From JAXMAR01 sp046350295 (GTDB lineage Bacteria; Planctomycetota; Planctomycetia; Gemmatales; Gemmataceae), in the NCBI GenBank assembly GCA_046350295.1, contig JAXMAR010000002.1:248001-312000 (forward strand): a DNA stretch of 64,000 nt, read 5' to 3'. Shown here piece after piece: positions 36,241 through 44,546 of the stretch. The notes below the pieces were generated by a model that had not been told where the DNA came from, searched no databases, and worked only from the letters and a program-made list of their open reading frames with translations. How positions within the stretch are numbered: the stretch's first letter is position 1; each line of letters starts with the position of its first letter. The position numbers and the translations under genes were made by a program.

Positions 36241-37437
36241 ATGCCTCGAGCTCGTCAAGCCGCCGCCTCCCTCGCCGCTCTCGCCCTCGGCTGTCTCGGC
36301 ATTGCCGGCCTGAGCGTTGGCCAGGAGCGGACCAAGGCGCCCGTCAAGGTCACCGTCGAGGCCGCCAAGGAAGAGCGCGTCGACGCGGAGCTTCCCGTCG
36401 ACCCGGCCCCGCGGCTGCAGCTCCGCAACTTCGGCGGCAACACCTTCTCCGTCAACATCTTCGACGAGGGCAACCGCCGCCTCCACCTCAACCATTTCCC
36501 GACTGTCAAGATCGACGGCGCCGTTACTATCCCCGGCGGCGGCGGCATCTTCCGCACCACCAACGCTCCTCTCCCCAAGAAGGGGACGAAGGCGCGGACC
36601 GGCTACATGAACGTCTGGGAAATGGGCGAGCTCCGCTTCACCCAGGAGGTCGAGCTGATCCCGAGCAAGGCCGTCGACGGCAAGCGCCGCCTCGACGCCG
36701 CCTTCATCCACTACACCGTCGAGAACATCGGCAAGAACCCCCACAAAGTGGGCCTGCGCACGGTCATCGACAGCTTCCTCGTCACCACGCGCAACTGCAA
36801 GTTCGCCGCCCCCAACCATCCCGGCAAACTCCTCGACGGCATCGAGCTCAAGGGCCGCGACGTGCCGTCCTACGTCAAGGTCCTCCAGCAGCCCGATCTC
36901 AAGAACCCCGGCATGGTCGCCCACGTCGCCTTCAACCTCGGCAGCGGCATCGAACGCCCCGAACGTGTCCTCCTCACCAGCGCCCTCGGCCGCCGCGATC
37001 TCTGGGACCTCCCCGTCATGCCCGGCGGCGCCGCCTCCCTCATCGGCTTCTTCTGGGAGCCCGAGGACATCCGTCCCGGCGGCCGACGCGAGTTCGGCTA
37101 CGCCTACGGCACCGGCCTGGCCGACAGCCTCAGCCCCGACACCAACTTCAAGATCGACCTGGGCGGCTCCTTCGAGCCGGGCAAGACCTTCACCATCTCC
37201 GCCCTCGTCACCGACCCCGGCGAAGGCCAGACCCTCGAGCTCGAGCTGCCCAAGGGCCTCGAGCGCGTCGAGGGCCGGCAAATCCAGCCCGTCCCCGTCA
37301 ACGTCGGCGAGGAGCCCTACAGCCTCGTCCTCTGGAAAGGCCGCGTCACCGAGTTCGGCCGCTTCCCCATCCGCGTGCGGGCCAGCTCCGGGATCACAAG
37401 GACGAAGATATTGACGGTGGCGCCGGGGGAGGGATGA
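36241..37437 (+). CDS. Secreted hypothetical protein
   Basis: A 398-residue exported protein. Start at 36241 gives a signal peptide (RQAAASLAALALGCLGIAGL) ending before QERTKAPVK. The mature part is rich in beta strands: LRNFGGNTFSVNIFDEGNRR, GYMNVWEMGELRFTQEVELI, AAFIHYTVENIGKNPHKVGL and GRREFGYAYGTGLADSLSPD. A C-terminal Ig-like segment (LELELPKGLERVEGRQIQPV) follows. The middle reads like a DUF-type galactose-mutarotase-like or concanavalin-like beta sandwich, but I cannot name it. No operon partner on the same strand. Confidence 0.7.
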   Translation: MPRARQAAASLAALALGCLGIAGLSVGQERTKAPVKVTVEAAKEERVDAELPVDPAPRLQLRNFGGNTFSVNIFDEGNRRLHLNHFPTVKIDGAVTIPGGGGIFRTTNAPLPKKGTKARTGYMNVWEMGELRFTQEVELIPSKAVDGKRRLDAAFIHYTVENIGKNPHKVGLRTVIDSFLVTTRNCKFAAPNHPGKLLDGIELKGRDVPSYVKVLQQPDLKNPGMVAHVAFNLGSGIERPERVLLTSALGRRDLWDLPVMPGGAASLIGFFWEPEDIRPGGRREFGYAYGTGLADSLSPDTNFKIDLGGSFEPGKTFTISALVTDPGEGQTLELELPKGLERVEGRQIQPVPVNVGEEPYSLVLWKGRVTEFGRFPIRVRASSGITRTKILTVAPGEG

Positions 37438-37606
37438 CACGGTTCGGGAGCATCGTGGGCGGCACGCTCTCTTCGGCCTGTGAAAGGGCCTGCAATGGAT
37501 TGCAGATCGGCTGCAATGAATTAAGCCCAACGCGTGTCGCACGTTGCGCGAAGCCGTGAAAATGCGTTGCGGAGCAGGGGTCTGGGTCTGAATGCAATGA
37601 ATGGCG
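37438..37606. other. Intergenic with TGCAAT repeats
   Basis: The 169 bp between two converging genes contain the palindrome TGCAAT-GG-ATTGCA (37491-37504) and further GCAATGAAT copies near 37512 and 37595. It could be an operator or simple repeat remnant; nothing else is supportable. Confidence 0.35.
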
Positions 37607-38134
37607 TCAGACCATCCGAAGACCGTCCCCGTCGCCCGCAAGCAAGAAGCCAATGCGTGCCGCCCGCTCGCGCAGCGCCAACGACGCCTCCGCCACGCGC
37701 AGCACGTTGAACCCCTGTTCGCGCAGCGCCGGCAGTTCCTCTACCGCCCCCGCCGCCTCGATCGCGCGCGGCTCGAATGGCTTGCCGTTCAGGCGCCAGC
37801 CGGCCGCCGTCTTCTTCAAGGAAAAGAGCGCATGGACGACAGTCGCCTCCGCCAGCTTCGTGTCGCCGCGCAGCCATTCGATCTTGCCGCTGTAAACAAA
37901 GGGCGTGTCCGGCTCCCACAGGCTGGGCTCCGGGATGAGGAAGTGATACGTCGCCGTCCCCGGCTTCTTTCGCAGCGGGTAGGCGATCTCGATTGTCGAG
38001 GCGTGGCGGCATTGCGGGCCGACGAGCTTGCCGCGGACCTCGTCCCCAGGATCGAGGGGCCAGGGGCCGAGGTCGACGGCGATCTCGGCGCGAACCGGAT
38101 CGAGGGCGACGGTCCGGAGTCGAATATCGGTCAC
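37607..38134 (-). CDS. Truncated GH2-like protein (beta-sandwich plus start of barrel)
   Basis: A 175-residue protein from a GTG at 38134 (VTDIRLRTVALDP). EIAVDLGPWPLDPGDEVRGK, LIPEPSLWEPDTPFVYSG and RLNGKPFEPRAIEAAG followed by LREQGFNVLRVAEA match the immunoglobulin-like sandwich and the opening of the TIM barrel of glycoside hydrolase family 2 (W-x-pdtPflY, NGkpf-x-RG, GfNxvRva). The catalytic barrel is missing, so it cannot be an active GH2 enzyme as it stands. The GTG start overlaps the stop of the upstream frame (GTGA), suggesting translational coupling. Either a GH2 remnant or a small unknown protein of the same fold. Confidence 0.5.
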   Translation of the reverse strand: MTDIRLRTVALDPVRAEIAVDLGPWPLDPGDEVRGKLVGPQCRHASTIEIAYPLRKKPGTATYHFLIPEPSLWEPDTPFVYSGKIEWLRGDTKLAEATVVHALFSLKKTAAGWRLNGKPFEPRAIEAAGAVEELPALREQGFNVLRVAEASLALRERAARIGFLLAGDGDGLRMV

Positions 38135-38550
38135 TTGGCCTCCAAGGCGTCGAGGGCTTCCCTGCGCTCCGAGACCCACCGGGCTGCCAGGGACGCCTGC
38201 ACGCTGTCTTTCAGCGTCGCGGCGTAGAAGAACTTGCCCGCGGCGTTCTTCCTGCTCCGCTCCGTGTAGATGGCGCGGATCAGTTCCTCATCGCTCAGTT
38301 TATCCACCGTCTTCGCCTTCAGCAGCGGCTTGAGCGTCGCCGGTTCGCGCCACTTCTTCGTGAACTTGGCCGTGCCCGCCTTGAGTCCCTTGAACTCGCT
38401 CGGGTAGAAACGCTTGACGAAGGCGTCGGCGACGAAGGCGTCGGCCCGCCCGGATCGTCGACGCCGCTCGATACCGTGCCGGGCCCGCGTTTCCCGGATG
38501 AGCCAAGAAACGCTTCGGGCGGTCCCGGAGATAGTCCGTAGCTTGATGGA
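38131..38550 (-). pseudogene. Open frame upstream of the GH2-like gene, start not found
   Basis: A coherent frame of about 139 codons on the minus strand, ending TLKPLLKAKTVDKLSDEELI, AIYTERSRKNAAGKFFYAAT and LAARWVSERREALDALEAK before TGA (38131-38133). It has no ATG/GTG start after the preceding stop at 38551-38553, so the 5' end is missing or broken. An in-frame 15-nt tandem duplication codes DAFVADAFV (about 38417-38446). The charged helical content looks like real protein. No domain recognised. It overlaps the next gene by GTGA. Confidence 0.4.
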
Positions 38551-38560
38551 TTACCGTTTC

Positions 38561-38977
38561 CTACATGGCAGTCTTTTTTCCACGCCCCTTCTTCCCTTCC
38601 TCCACCACGTCAAAGATCATCGGCGCCCGCCCCTCCGGGTCGCCGTTGTAGTTCACGGTGATCTCCTCTCCGGGCTGGATGTCGCGCAGCGCCACGTAGC
38701 TCATCGCCATCTGGCCGTGGCGGTAGACGGCGTTGGGGGTGTACGAGTGGTTGTAGAGCGAGCCGTAGCCGAGGGTGAGGGCGGCGTGCCCGCGGTTCCA
38801 TTCGTAAAAGTAGTGGGCCAGCTCCGGGTTCTTCTTGCCTCCCACGATGTGTTTGAACGGAATGAGAAACACCGGCACGCGCTCGATGACCTCCCCCTTG
38901 GCGATCAACTTGCGGGCGAACACGCCGCGGCCTTTTCCCGGCGAACGCTTGACACAGACCTTCTCTGAATGTTCCAT
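38561..38977 (-). CDS. SET-domain protein (putative lysine methyltransferase)
   Basis: A 138-residue protein from the ATG at 38977 (MEHSEKVCVKRSPGKGRGVF). SET features in order: GKGRGVFARKLIAKGEVIER, YFYEWNRGHAALTLGYGSLY, then the catalytic LYNHSYTPNAVYRH with the NHS motif, and DIQPGEEITVNYNGDPEGR with the GEEIxxNY motif and the post-SET Gly-Asp. SET proteins transfer a methyl group from S-adenosylmethionine to lysine. Bacterial members act on ribosomal or other proteins; the substrate here is unknown. Divergent from the beta-lactamase-fold gene. Confidence 0.85.
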   Translation of the reverse strand: MEHSEKVCVKRSPGKGRGVFARKLIAKGEVIERVPVFLIPFKHIVGGKKNPELAHYFYEWNRGHAALTLGYGSLYNHSYTPNAVYRHGQMAMSYVALRDIQPGEEITVNYNGDPEGRAPMIFDVVEEGKKGRGKKTAM

Positions 38978-39056
38978 AGTCGCTTCTCCCTGGTGCGCAG
39001 GTCGCGGTGTATGATACGGCTGATCGACGTTCGGCAAGGGAAAAGGAGACGGCAAA

Positions 39057-39950
39057 ATGACAACGACTCGCCTGCTCGCCATCGCTTTCCTCTGGCTCGG
39101 CTTCACCCAGCCCCGCGCCTCCGCCGACGCCGCTCTCGAAAGCCGCGTCCAGGCCCTCGTCAAGGCGCACAAGGGCAAGGTCACCATCGCCGTAAAGCAT
39201 CTCCTCACCGGCGAGACGCTCTATATCGACGCCGACGACTTGATGCCGACCGCGAGCCTCATCAAGTTCCCAGTCATGCTCGAGGCCTATAAGCAGGCTG
39301 CCGACGGGAAGATCAACCTGGCCGACAAGGTGACGCTGCGCGACAAGGACAAGGTCCCCGGCAGCGGCATCCTCACCTACCACTTCAGCGACGGCGCCAG
39401 CTTCTCCGTGCGCGACGCCATCCGCCTCATGATTGTCTACTCGGACAACACCGCCACCAACCTCGTCCTCGACAAGATCTGCATCCCCGCCACCGGCAAG
39501 CGCATGAAGGCGTGGGGCTTTCCGGGCACCAAGATCCACGCCAAGGTTTTTCGCGGCGACACCACCTCCATCGACCCGGAAGGGACGAAGAAATACGGCC
39601 TCGGCTCGACCACGGCCCGCGAGATGGCCGGCCTCTTCGAGAAGCTGCACGAGGGCAAGCTCATCAGCCCGGAAGCGACCAAGGCGATGCTCGATCACCT
39701 CAAGAACTGCGACGACAAGACGAAGCTGAAGCGACTACTGCCCGCCGGGACCGTTGTCGCGCACAAGACCGGTTCGGTCAGCGACGTGAAGACCGACGCC
39801 GGCATCATCTACGCCCCGTCCGGCCCGATCGCGATCTGCGTCCTCACCTGGCACAACACCGACCGGCGCTTCGTCGACGACAACGCGGCGAACGTGCTGA
39901 TCGGGCGCGTGGCGCGAGAGGTGTTCGACGCCTGGGGGAAGAAGAAGTGA
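39057..39950 (+). CDS. Beta-lactamase class A-like serine hydrolase
   Basis: A 297-residue exported protein. The signal peptide (LAIAFLWLGFTQPRASA) is followed by the penicillin-recognising fold. Three catalytic motifs are present: S67-LI-K70 in TASLIKF, S129-D130-N131 in YSDNTATN, and KTG in AHKTGSVSD. The omega-loop Glu166-type ExxLN motif of true class A beta-lactamases is not visible; that region reads DTTSIDPEGTKKYGLGS. It may therefore be a DD-peptidase-like or esterase-like member and not an efficient beta-lactamase. Resistance should not be inferred. Confidence 0.8.
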   Translation: MTTTRLLAIAFLWLGFTQPRASADAALESRVQALVKAHKGKVTIAVKHLLTGETLYIDADDLMPTASLIKFPVMLEAYKQAADGKINLADKVTLRDKDKVPGSGILTYHFSDGASFSVRDAIRLMIVYSDNTATNLVLDKICIPATGKRMKAWGFPGTKIHAKVFRGDTTSIDPEGTKKYGLGSTTAREMAGLFEKLHEGKLISPEATKAMLDHLKNCDDKTKLKRLLPAGTVVAHKTGSVSDVKTDAGIIYAPSGPIAICVLTWHNTDRRFVDDNAANVLIGRVAREVFDAWGKKK

Positions 39951-39986
39951 TCCGTGGTATGATGACGGACAGAAGAAGACGCGACC

Positions 39987-40619
39987 ATGCCCCTACGCGA
40001 CCACTTTCGACCTCCCCTCGATGACCAGCGGCATTGGGAGGGCTTTCACGCGACCTGGCCGGTGATGATCGTCGCGGCGCTCCGCAGCCAGCTACCGCGC
40101 GGCTATTTCGCCGAGCCGCGCGTGCATCTGGGCTCGACCGCCGAAATGCCGACACTCTCGATCATCGCGAATTTGCCCGCTCAGGATGAATACGAAGTGC
40201 TGGTGTACGACGAACGGCGCCACATCCGTTTGGTGGCTGCCGTCGAGATCGTCAGCCCGAGCAACAAGGACCGCCCCGAGAATCGCGCGGCTTTCATCGC
40301 CAAGTGCCTCGGTTTTTTGCGGCAAGGCGTTTCCGTCGTCATCATCGACGTTGTGACGACGCGCACGCAAAACCTATTCGGGGAACTGCTGGACCTGCTG
40401 GGGTGTTCGCAGGAGAGCGTATCGGACCAGCCCCTCTACGCAGCCGCTTGCCGGATCACGCAACGCGAGGACGAGTGGCGCCTCGAGGCATGGCTGCATT
40501 CGCTTGTTCTGGGCCGGTTGCTGCCGACGATGCCGCTCTGGCTGGCCGCCGATCTGGCCATTCCGCTCGAACTGGAGGAGAGCTACGAACAGAGCTGTGG
40601 GATTTTGGGTATCCGGTAA
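39987..40619 (+). CDS. DUF4058 protein (second of two)
   Basis: A 210-residue protein with the same core as the gene at 34329: VEIVSPSNKDRPENRAAFIA, then GFLRQGVSVVIIDVVTTRTQ. N-terminal MPLRDHFRPPLDDQRHWEGF and C-terminal PLELEESYEQSCGILGI also follow the family. It starts 36 bp after the beta-lactamase-like gene and may share its transcript. The core E-x-VSP-x-NK suggests a nuclease-like fold, as for its paralogue. Function unknown. Confidence 0.85.
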   Translation: MPLRDHFRPPLDDQRHWEGFHATWPVMIVAALRSQLPRGYFAEPRVHLGSTAEMPTLSIIANLPAQDEYEVLVYDERRHIRLVAAVEIVSPSNKDRPENRAAFIAKCLGFLRQGVSVVIIDVVTTRTQNLFGELLDLLGCSQESVSDQPLYAAACRITQREDEWRLEAWLHSLVLGRLLPTMPLWLAADLAIPLELEESYEQSCGILGIR

Positions 40620-40685
40620 GGCTTGCGACGAGCCATGAAGAGCGTATTTCTTGACGAGGGGGCCAATAAATGTGTTCGGCCGGGC

Positions 40686-41156
40686 CTACTTCTTGACCTT
40701 CTTCAGCACGAACAGCGAATACTTGTCGCGCTTGCTCGCCTTGAACTCCGAGGGACGCATTGCCGTCTTGCTGCCCCGACTGCCGGCGACGACGCAGACC
40801 GTCAGTTCCTCCCCGTCGAGCTTGTAGATGCCCTCGGACGCCATTGGACTGCCCATCTCGATGTCAATCGCTTTGGGCTTCTTCGTGGCGTCCAGCCTGT
40901 ACTTCATCTCCTTGCCTCGGTCGTCCTTGTCCTTGCGGATGACGAGGTGACCGCCTTTGAACTCGAACGTGAAGTGTGCGATCTCTTCGGCGGGGGCAGC
41001 TTTCTCGCTGTGGTCGATGAATCTGGTTACCTGCCATGTGCCTTGTAGCTGCGTTGTATCATCTTTGGCGGCGTGCTCCTTCGGCGCCTGGGCGGCAAGT
41101 GTGGCGGTGAAGGAGACGACAAACACAGAGGACAGCAACGCTTTGACCCTTGTCAT
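40686..41156 (-). CDS. TIGR03067-family secreted protein
   Basis: A 156-residue exported protein. Start at 41156 gives a signal peptide (LLSSVFVVSFTATLAAQAP). LQGTWQVTRFIDHSEKAAPA, FEFKGGHLVIRKDKDDRGKE, IDIEMGSPMASEGIYKLDGE and LFVLKKVKK are typical of the planctomycete TIGR03067 domain (GtW-v-x3-G-x3-p, strand pairs, giYkldgd-LtvC). The fold is lipocalin-like and the role unknown. It lies between DUF4058 and DUF1501 genes on the same strand as the latter. Confidence 0.85.
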   Translation of the reverse strand: MTRVKALLSSVFVVSFTATLAAQAPKEHAAKDDTTQLQGTWQVTRFIDHSEKAAPAEEIAHFTFEFKGGHLVIRKDKDDRGKEMKYRLDATKKPKAIDIEMGSPMASEGIYKLDGEELTVCVVAGSRGSKTAMRPSEFKASKRDKYSLFVLKKVKK

Positions 41157-41232
41157 AGGACTCCCAAGCAAAGAAACGCGCAGAAGTGAAGCATCGCCGG
41201 AGCCGCGCGCGCAACCCCGGCGCTCAGATCCC

Positions 41233-42612
41233 TCAACTCTCCAGTTCCTCGATGGCCCGTCCTCCCTCCGTGACAATCGGCATCGGCCGCCCCGCCGGGC
41301 TGATCCAGGAGGCGTCGAGGGGGATCTCCAGGTGGCGGAAGACGGTCGCGGCGAGGTCGGAAGGGGTGACGCGGCGCGAGCGGATCTCGCCGCCGCGCGA
41401 ATCGGTGGCGCCGATCACTCGGCCGTGACGCAGGCCGCCGCCGGCCATTACCATGGACATGACATTGGTCCAGTGGCCGCGGCCGCCATCGTTGCTCAGG
41501 ACCGGGGTGCGGCCAAACTCGCCGAGCATGAGCACAAGCGTGGAGTCCAGCAGGCCGCGGGCCTCGAGGTCGGTGACCAGGGCGAAGAGGGCGCGGTCGA
41601 CGGTGGGGAGGATCGGGGTGAGGCCGCGGAGGATGCCGCCCCATGGGGGGACGGTGTCGCCGTGGTGATCGAAATAGCCCCAGCGGCCACTGACGAGAAC
41701 GAAGGTCGTCCCCGCCTCGACGAGGCGCCGGGCCAGCAACGCTTTTTCGCCGACGCTGCATCGGCCATAGCGGTCGCGCAGCGTTTCCGGCTCCTTGTCG
41801 ATGTTGAACGCTTCCCGGACGCGCGGCGAGGTGACGATGTCGAGCGCCATCGCCCCGTTGCGGTCCATGCGCTCGGCGTTGGCGGCGGCATCGAGGTCGC
41901 GCCTCATGGTGTCGAACCGGCGCCGCAGGTCGGCGCGATCTTGCAGGCGGGGGACGTCGCAGCCGGCGGGCATGGCGAGCCGGCCGGGCAGTTCCACGCC
42001 ATTGACCGGCTCATAGGCGGTTCCCATCGCTCCGGCGCCCCAGACGTCGGCCCGCCAGGAAGGGGCGAGGCCGACGAAGGCGGGCATGCCGGGAGCATTG
42101 GCGCCGCGGAAGCGGGCGGCGACGGAGCCCATCGAGGGATAGCCGGCGCCGTCGCGGCCGTCGTCGGTGCGGCGGGCAAGCGGGTTGCCGGCCTGCATGG
42201 TGATCGGCGTGTGGTTGCTGGCGGAGCAATCGACGGCGCGGAGGATCGTCAGCCGGTCCATAATGCTCGCCTGGAGCGGCAGGTGCTCGCAGAAGCGAAC
42301 GCCGGGGACGCGCGTGGCCATCGTGCGATAAGGGCCGCGAATCTCTGGCGGCGCGTCCGGCTTGGGGTCCCAGGTGTCGATCTGGCTCGGGCCGCCGGAG
42401 AGCCAGAAGAGAATGACGGCCTTCGGGTCGCGCGAGACGCTGGGAGCGGCCTGGAGACGCAACGTGTCGGCAAGGGTCAGGCCGGCAAGTCCGGCGAGGC
42501 CGGTCTGGAGGAACCAGCGGCGCGAGCCGACGCGGAGCAGGTCTGGACCGGGCGGGAGGAGGCGGGTGATCGAGGACTGAGCGTTGTGCTGGGCTCGATG
42601 GCTTTGCGGCAT
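41233..42612 (-). CDS. DUF1501 protein, second copy
   Basis: A 459-residue protein. SRRWFLQTGLAGLAGLTLAD is a Tat-type signal near residue 30. AVILFWLSGGPSQIDTWDPK carries the conserved GGP-x-Q-DTWDPKPD signature. FGRTPVLSNDGGRGHWTNVM and GGGLRHGRVIGATDSRGGEI in the second half match the first copy at 32646. It ends VTEGGRAIEELES with the usual G-x-I-x-EL. Not a recent duplicate, since the two differ in most positions. Predicted exported; function unknown. Confidence 0.9.
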   Translation of the reverse strand: MPQSHRAQHNAQSSITRLLPPGPDLLRVGSRRWFLQTGLAGLAGLTLADTLRLQAAPSVSRDPKAVILFWLSGGPSQIDTWDPKPDAPPEIRGPYRTMATRVPGVRFCEHLPLQASIMDRLTILRAVDCSASNHTPITMQAGNPLARRTDDGRDGAGYPSMGSVAARFRGANAPGMPAFVGLAPSWRADVWGAGAMGTAYEPVNGVELPGRLAMPAGCDVPRLQDRADLRRRFDTMRRDLDAAANAERMDRNGAMALDIVTSPRVREAFNIDKEPETLRDRYGRCSVGEKALLARRLVEAGTTFVLVSGRWGYFDHHGDTVPPWGGILRGLTPILPTVDRALFALVTDLEARGLLDSTLVLMLGEFGRTPVLSNDGGRGHWTNVMSMVMAGGGLRHGRVIGATDSRGGEIRSRRVTPSDLAATVFRHLEIPLDASWISPAGRPMPIVTEGGRAIEELES

Positions 42613-42685
42613 GGAGGGCCTCGCCTTGGATACGGTCTAGGCCAAGTATAACCCCGCTCGGTCGCCTCGGCCAATAGATAACCGA

Positions 42686-43108
42686 TCAGCCGCTCTTCGC
42701 GAACGCTTCGACGGGGCCGCGGTAGACGGCCGAGATGGGAATGGCTTCGAGGCGGTTCTCTTCGTGAACGAGGCAACAGACGGACGTCACCTTGCCGCGG
42801 GCGATGAGGTCGGGGCCACGCTGGAAATCGATGGCGTAGGTGACCGATTTCTCGCCGAGGCGATCGACCCGGAGGCTGATGTCGAGCACGTCCTCGAAGC
42901 GCGCGGGCCTGATGTAGTCACAAGTGGCCGACACGCGCGGGAAGCCGATCTTGCGGCCGTCGGCTTCCATCTTGACATTGAGGCCGAGTGAGCGGAGGAA
43001 CGCGACCTCGGCGAACTCCATGTAGCGGAAGAAGTTGGCGAAGTGAACGATGCCGGCCATGTCGGTATCGCAGAACTCGACGCGGCGCTGGACGCGAAAG
43101 ACGCTCAT
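42686..43108 (-). CDS. Acyl-CoA thioesterase, hotdog fold (YbgC/FadM type)
   Basis: A 140-residue 4HBT-family enzyme. RRVEFCDTDMAGIVHFANFF carries the conserved catalytic Asp (DTDMAGIVHFANF) of the 4-hydroxybenzoyl-CoA thioesterase group, followed by YMEFAEVAFLRSLG. These proteins hydrolyse acyl-CoA thioesters in the cytosol; YbgC is associated with the Tol-Pal system. Its start overlaps the stop of the upstream GT4 gene by ATGA, so the two are translationally coupled, an unusual pairing. Confidence 0.85.
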   Translation of the reverse strand: MSVFRVQRRVEFCDTDMAGIVHFANFFRYMEFAEVAFLRSLGLNVKMEADGRKIGFPRVSATCDYIRPARFEDVLDISLRVDRLGEKSVTYAIDFQRGPDLIARGKVTSVCCLVHEENRLEAIPISAVYRGPVEAFAKSG

Positions 43109-44403
43109 GGCTGCTCCGTTCTCAGAAAACCGGCGTACCAGGCGACCGTCTCGCGCCCCATCACCGTCGCATTGAAACGCCGGCCCACCGCGTCATGGCC
43201 TCGTCGGCCCAGGTCACGCGCTCGCTCGGGCTGATTCATCAAGTCGCGCAGTGCCGTCGCCAGGGCCTTCGGATCTCCGGGCTCCACGAGCAGCCCGCCG
43301 CCGCTCGCCTCGACCAGTTCGGGAAAGGAGCCGTGCCGCGGTTGGACGACCGGGACACCGTTGGCCCATGCCTCCAGCACGTAGAGGCCCTTCGGCTCGT
43401 GATAGACGGTCGGCACCGATAGCACATCGAGGCTCTGGAGGAAGCGCACCTTGCTGACGTGGTCGGGGCACTCGAAGTGCTCGAAGTCCTCCAGCAAGCC
43501 GCGCAAGCGCAGCTTCTCCTTTTGCTCCTCGAAGTAGTCCTTGTTGTTTTCGCCGAGCCAGCCGGCGACGCGCAGGCGACAGGGCAGGGGGCCGAGGCGT
43601 TTCAACTCGATGAAGGCGTCGACCAGTTGGTGCAGTCCCTTCTCGGGGCAGATGCGGGCGAAGTAGCCGATGGTGAAGGGAGCGCCGTTGCGGTCGGCGC
43701 CGCGCGGGGCGTGTCCCTTCAGCTTAAGACCGGGATAGATCACCGCGATCTTGTGGCGGGGCAGGCCGAGGTAAGGCGCCATGAAATCAGCGTACGAACG
43801 GCTGGTCGCCATGAAGCCGGCGGCGTTCGCGCAGTTCTGCCGTATCAACGCGATCGCCTCGGCGCGACAATCTGCCGGAAGCGACTCGAGGAAGATGTCG
43901 TCCCCTTGCAAGGTGGCGACCACGGGAACGCCGAGCGCCTGGCGCAGCGGCTCGATCATGCCCGAGAGGAGAACGTTCGTGAGGTTGATGATCTGCGGCC
44001 GGATATCGTCCTTGAGCCAGGCGCTGAGCTTGTCGATTTCCTTGCGCTGAAAGCCGTGCTCCCCTTTGAGCATCGAGATGGTCAGCTCGCCCAGTTCCTG
44101 GGCTTGCGTCTTGACGGCGAAGCGGGAGACCCAGCGGAGGAGGGGGCGGAAATCGAGGAGGCGGTCGAGGAACCACGGCGTACGCCGGAAGAGCCGCGAC
44201 TTCTGCTGGAGATAGACGTTGATGCCGCCAAAGAAGACGCGCGACTGGCTGACGTCCTTTTCATCCGTGCGAATGGGGGTGTAGGTGGGGACGAGAAGCG
44301 CGTCGTGCCCCTGCGCCGTGAGCTCGGCGACGAGGGTGTTGTCATGCATGCAGCTGCCGCAGTACATGCCCGCGGCGCCGGCGGTGATGTAAGCGATTCT
44401 CAT
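43105..44403 (-). CDS. Glycosyltransferase family 4 (GT-B)
   Basis: A 432-residue retaining glycosyltransferase. MRIAYITAGAAGMYCGSCMH is the N-terminal Rossmann strand and loop. FTIGYFARICPEKGLHQLVD begins the C-terminal nucleotide-sugar domain. KGLYVLEAWANGVPVVQPRH contains the E-x7-E-like donor-binding segment and GGGLLVEPGD follows. It begins the minus-strand unit that also contains the thioesterase. Donor and acceptor unknown; the surrounding glycan genes suggest a role in the same polysaccharide. Intact, no anomaly. Confidence 0.85.
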   Translation of the reverse strand: MRIAYITAGAAGMYCGSCMHDNTLVAELTAQGHDALLVPTYTPIRTDEKDVSQSRVFFGGINVYLQQKSRLFRRTPWFLDRLLDFRPLLRWVSRFAVKTQAQELGELTISMLKGEHGFQRKEIDKLSAWLKDDIRPQIINLTNVLLSGMIEPLRQALGVPVVATLQGDDIFLESLPADCRAEAIALIRQNCANAAGFMATSRSYADFMAPYLGLPRHKIAVIYPGLKLKGHAPRGADRNGAPFTIGYFARICPEKGLHQLVDAFIELKRLGPLPCRLRVAGWLGENNKDYFEEQKEKLRLRGLLEDFEHFECPDHVSKVRFLQSLDVLSVPTVYHEPKGLYVLEAWANGVPVVQPRHGSFPELVEASGGGLLVEPGDPKALATALRDLMNQPERARDLGRRGHDAVGRRFNATVMGRETVAWYAGFLRTEQP

Positions 44404-44546
44404 GTCAGGCGGGATTCGTCCGGTGCAGTCATGATAACGGGCGGCGTCGCCAAGAAAAGGCGCCGGACGTTCCGGCCGCCTAAAGGCGCCGATCTGGTCT
44501 TGTCCCGCCCTGACTGTTTTGTGACCATCGACGGCACGGAGGCGCC
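44404..44546. promoter_or_regulatory. Divergent promoter region with small palindromes
   Basis: The 143 bp between divergent GT4 and GT2 genes contain GCCGGA-CGT-TCCGGC (44462-44476) and CGCC-TAAA-GGCG (about 44478-44489). The sequence GGCGCC and the following GATCTGGTCTTGT resemble a stretch downstream of rph. Both promoters should be here, but no -35/-10 pair can be supported. Confidence 0.35.

Noticed and set aside
39057..39950. Antibiotic-resistance beta-lactamase
   Set aside because: The fold is right, but the omega-loop Glu motif is not seen and the context is not a resistance locus.
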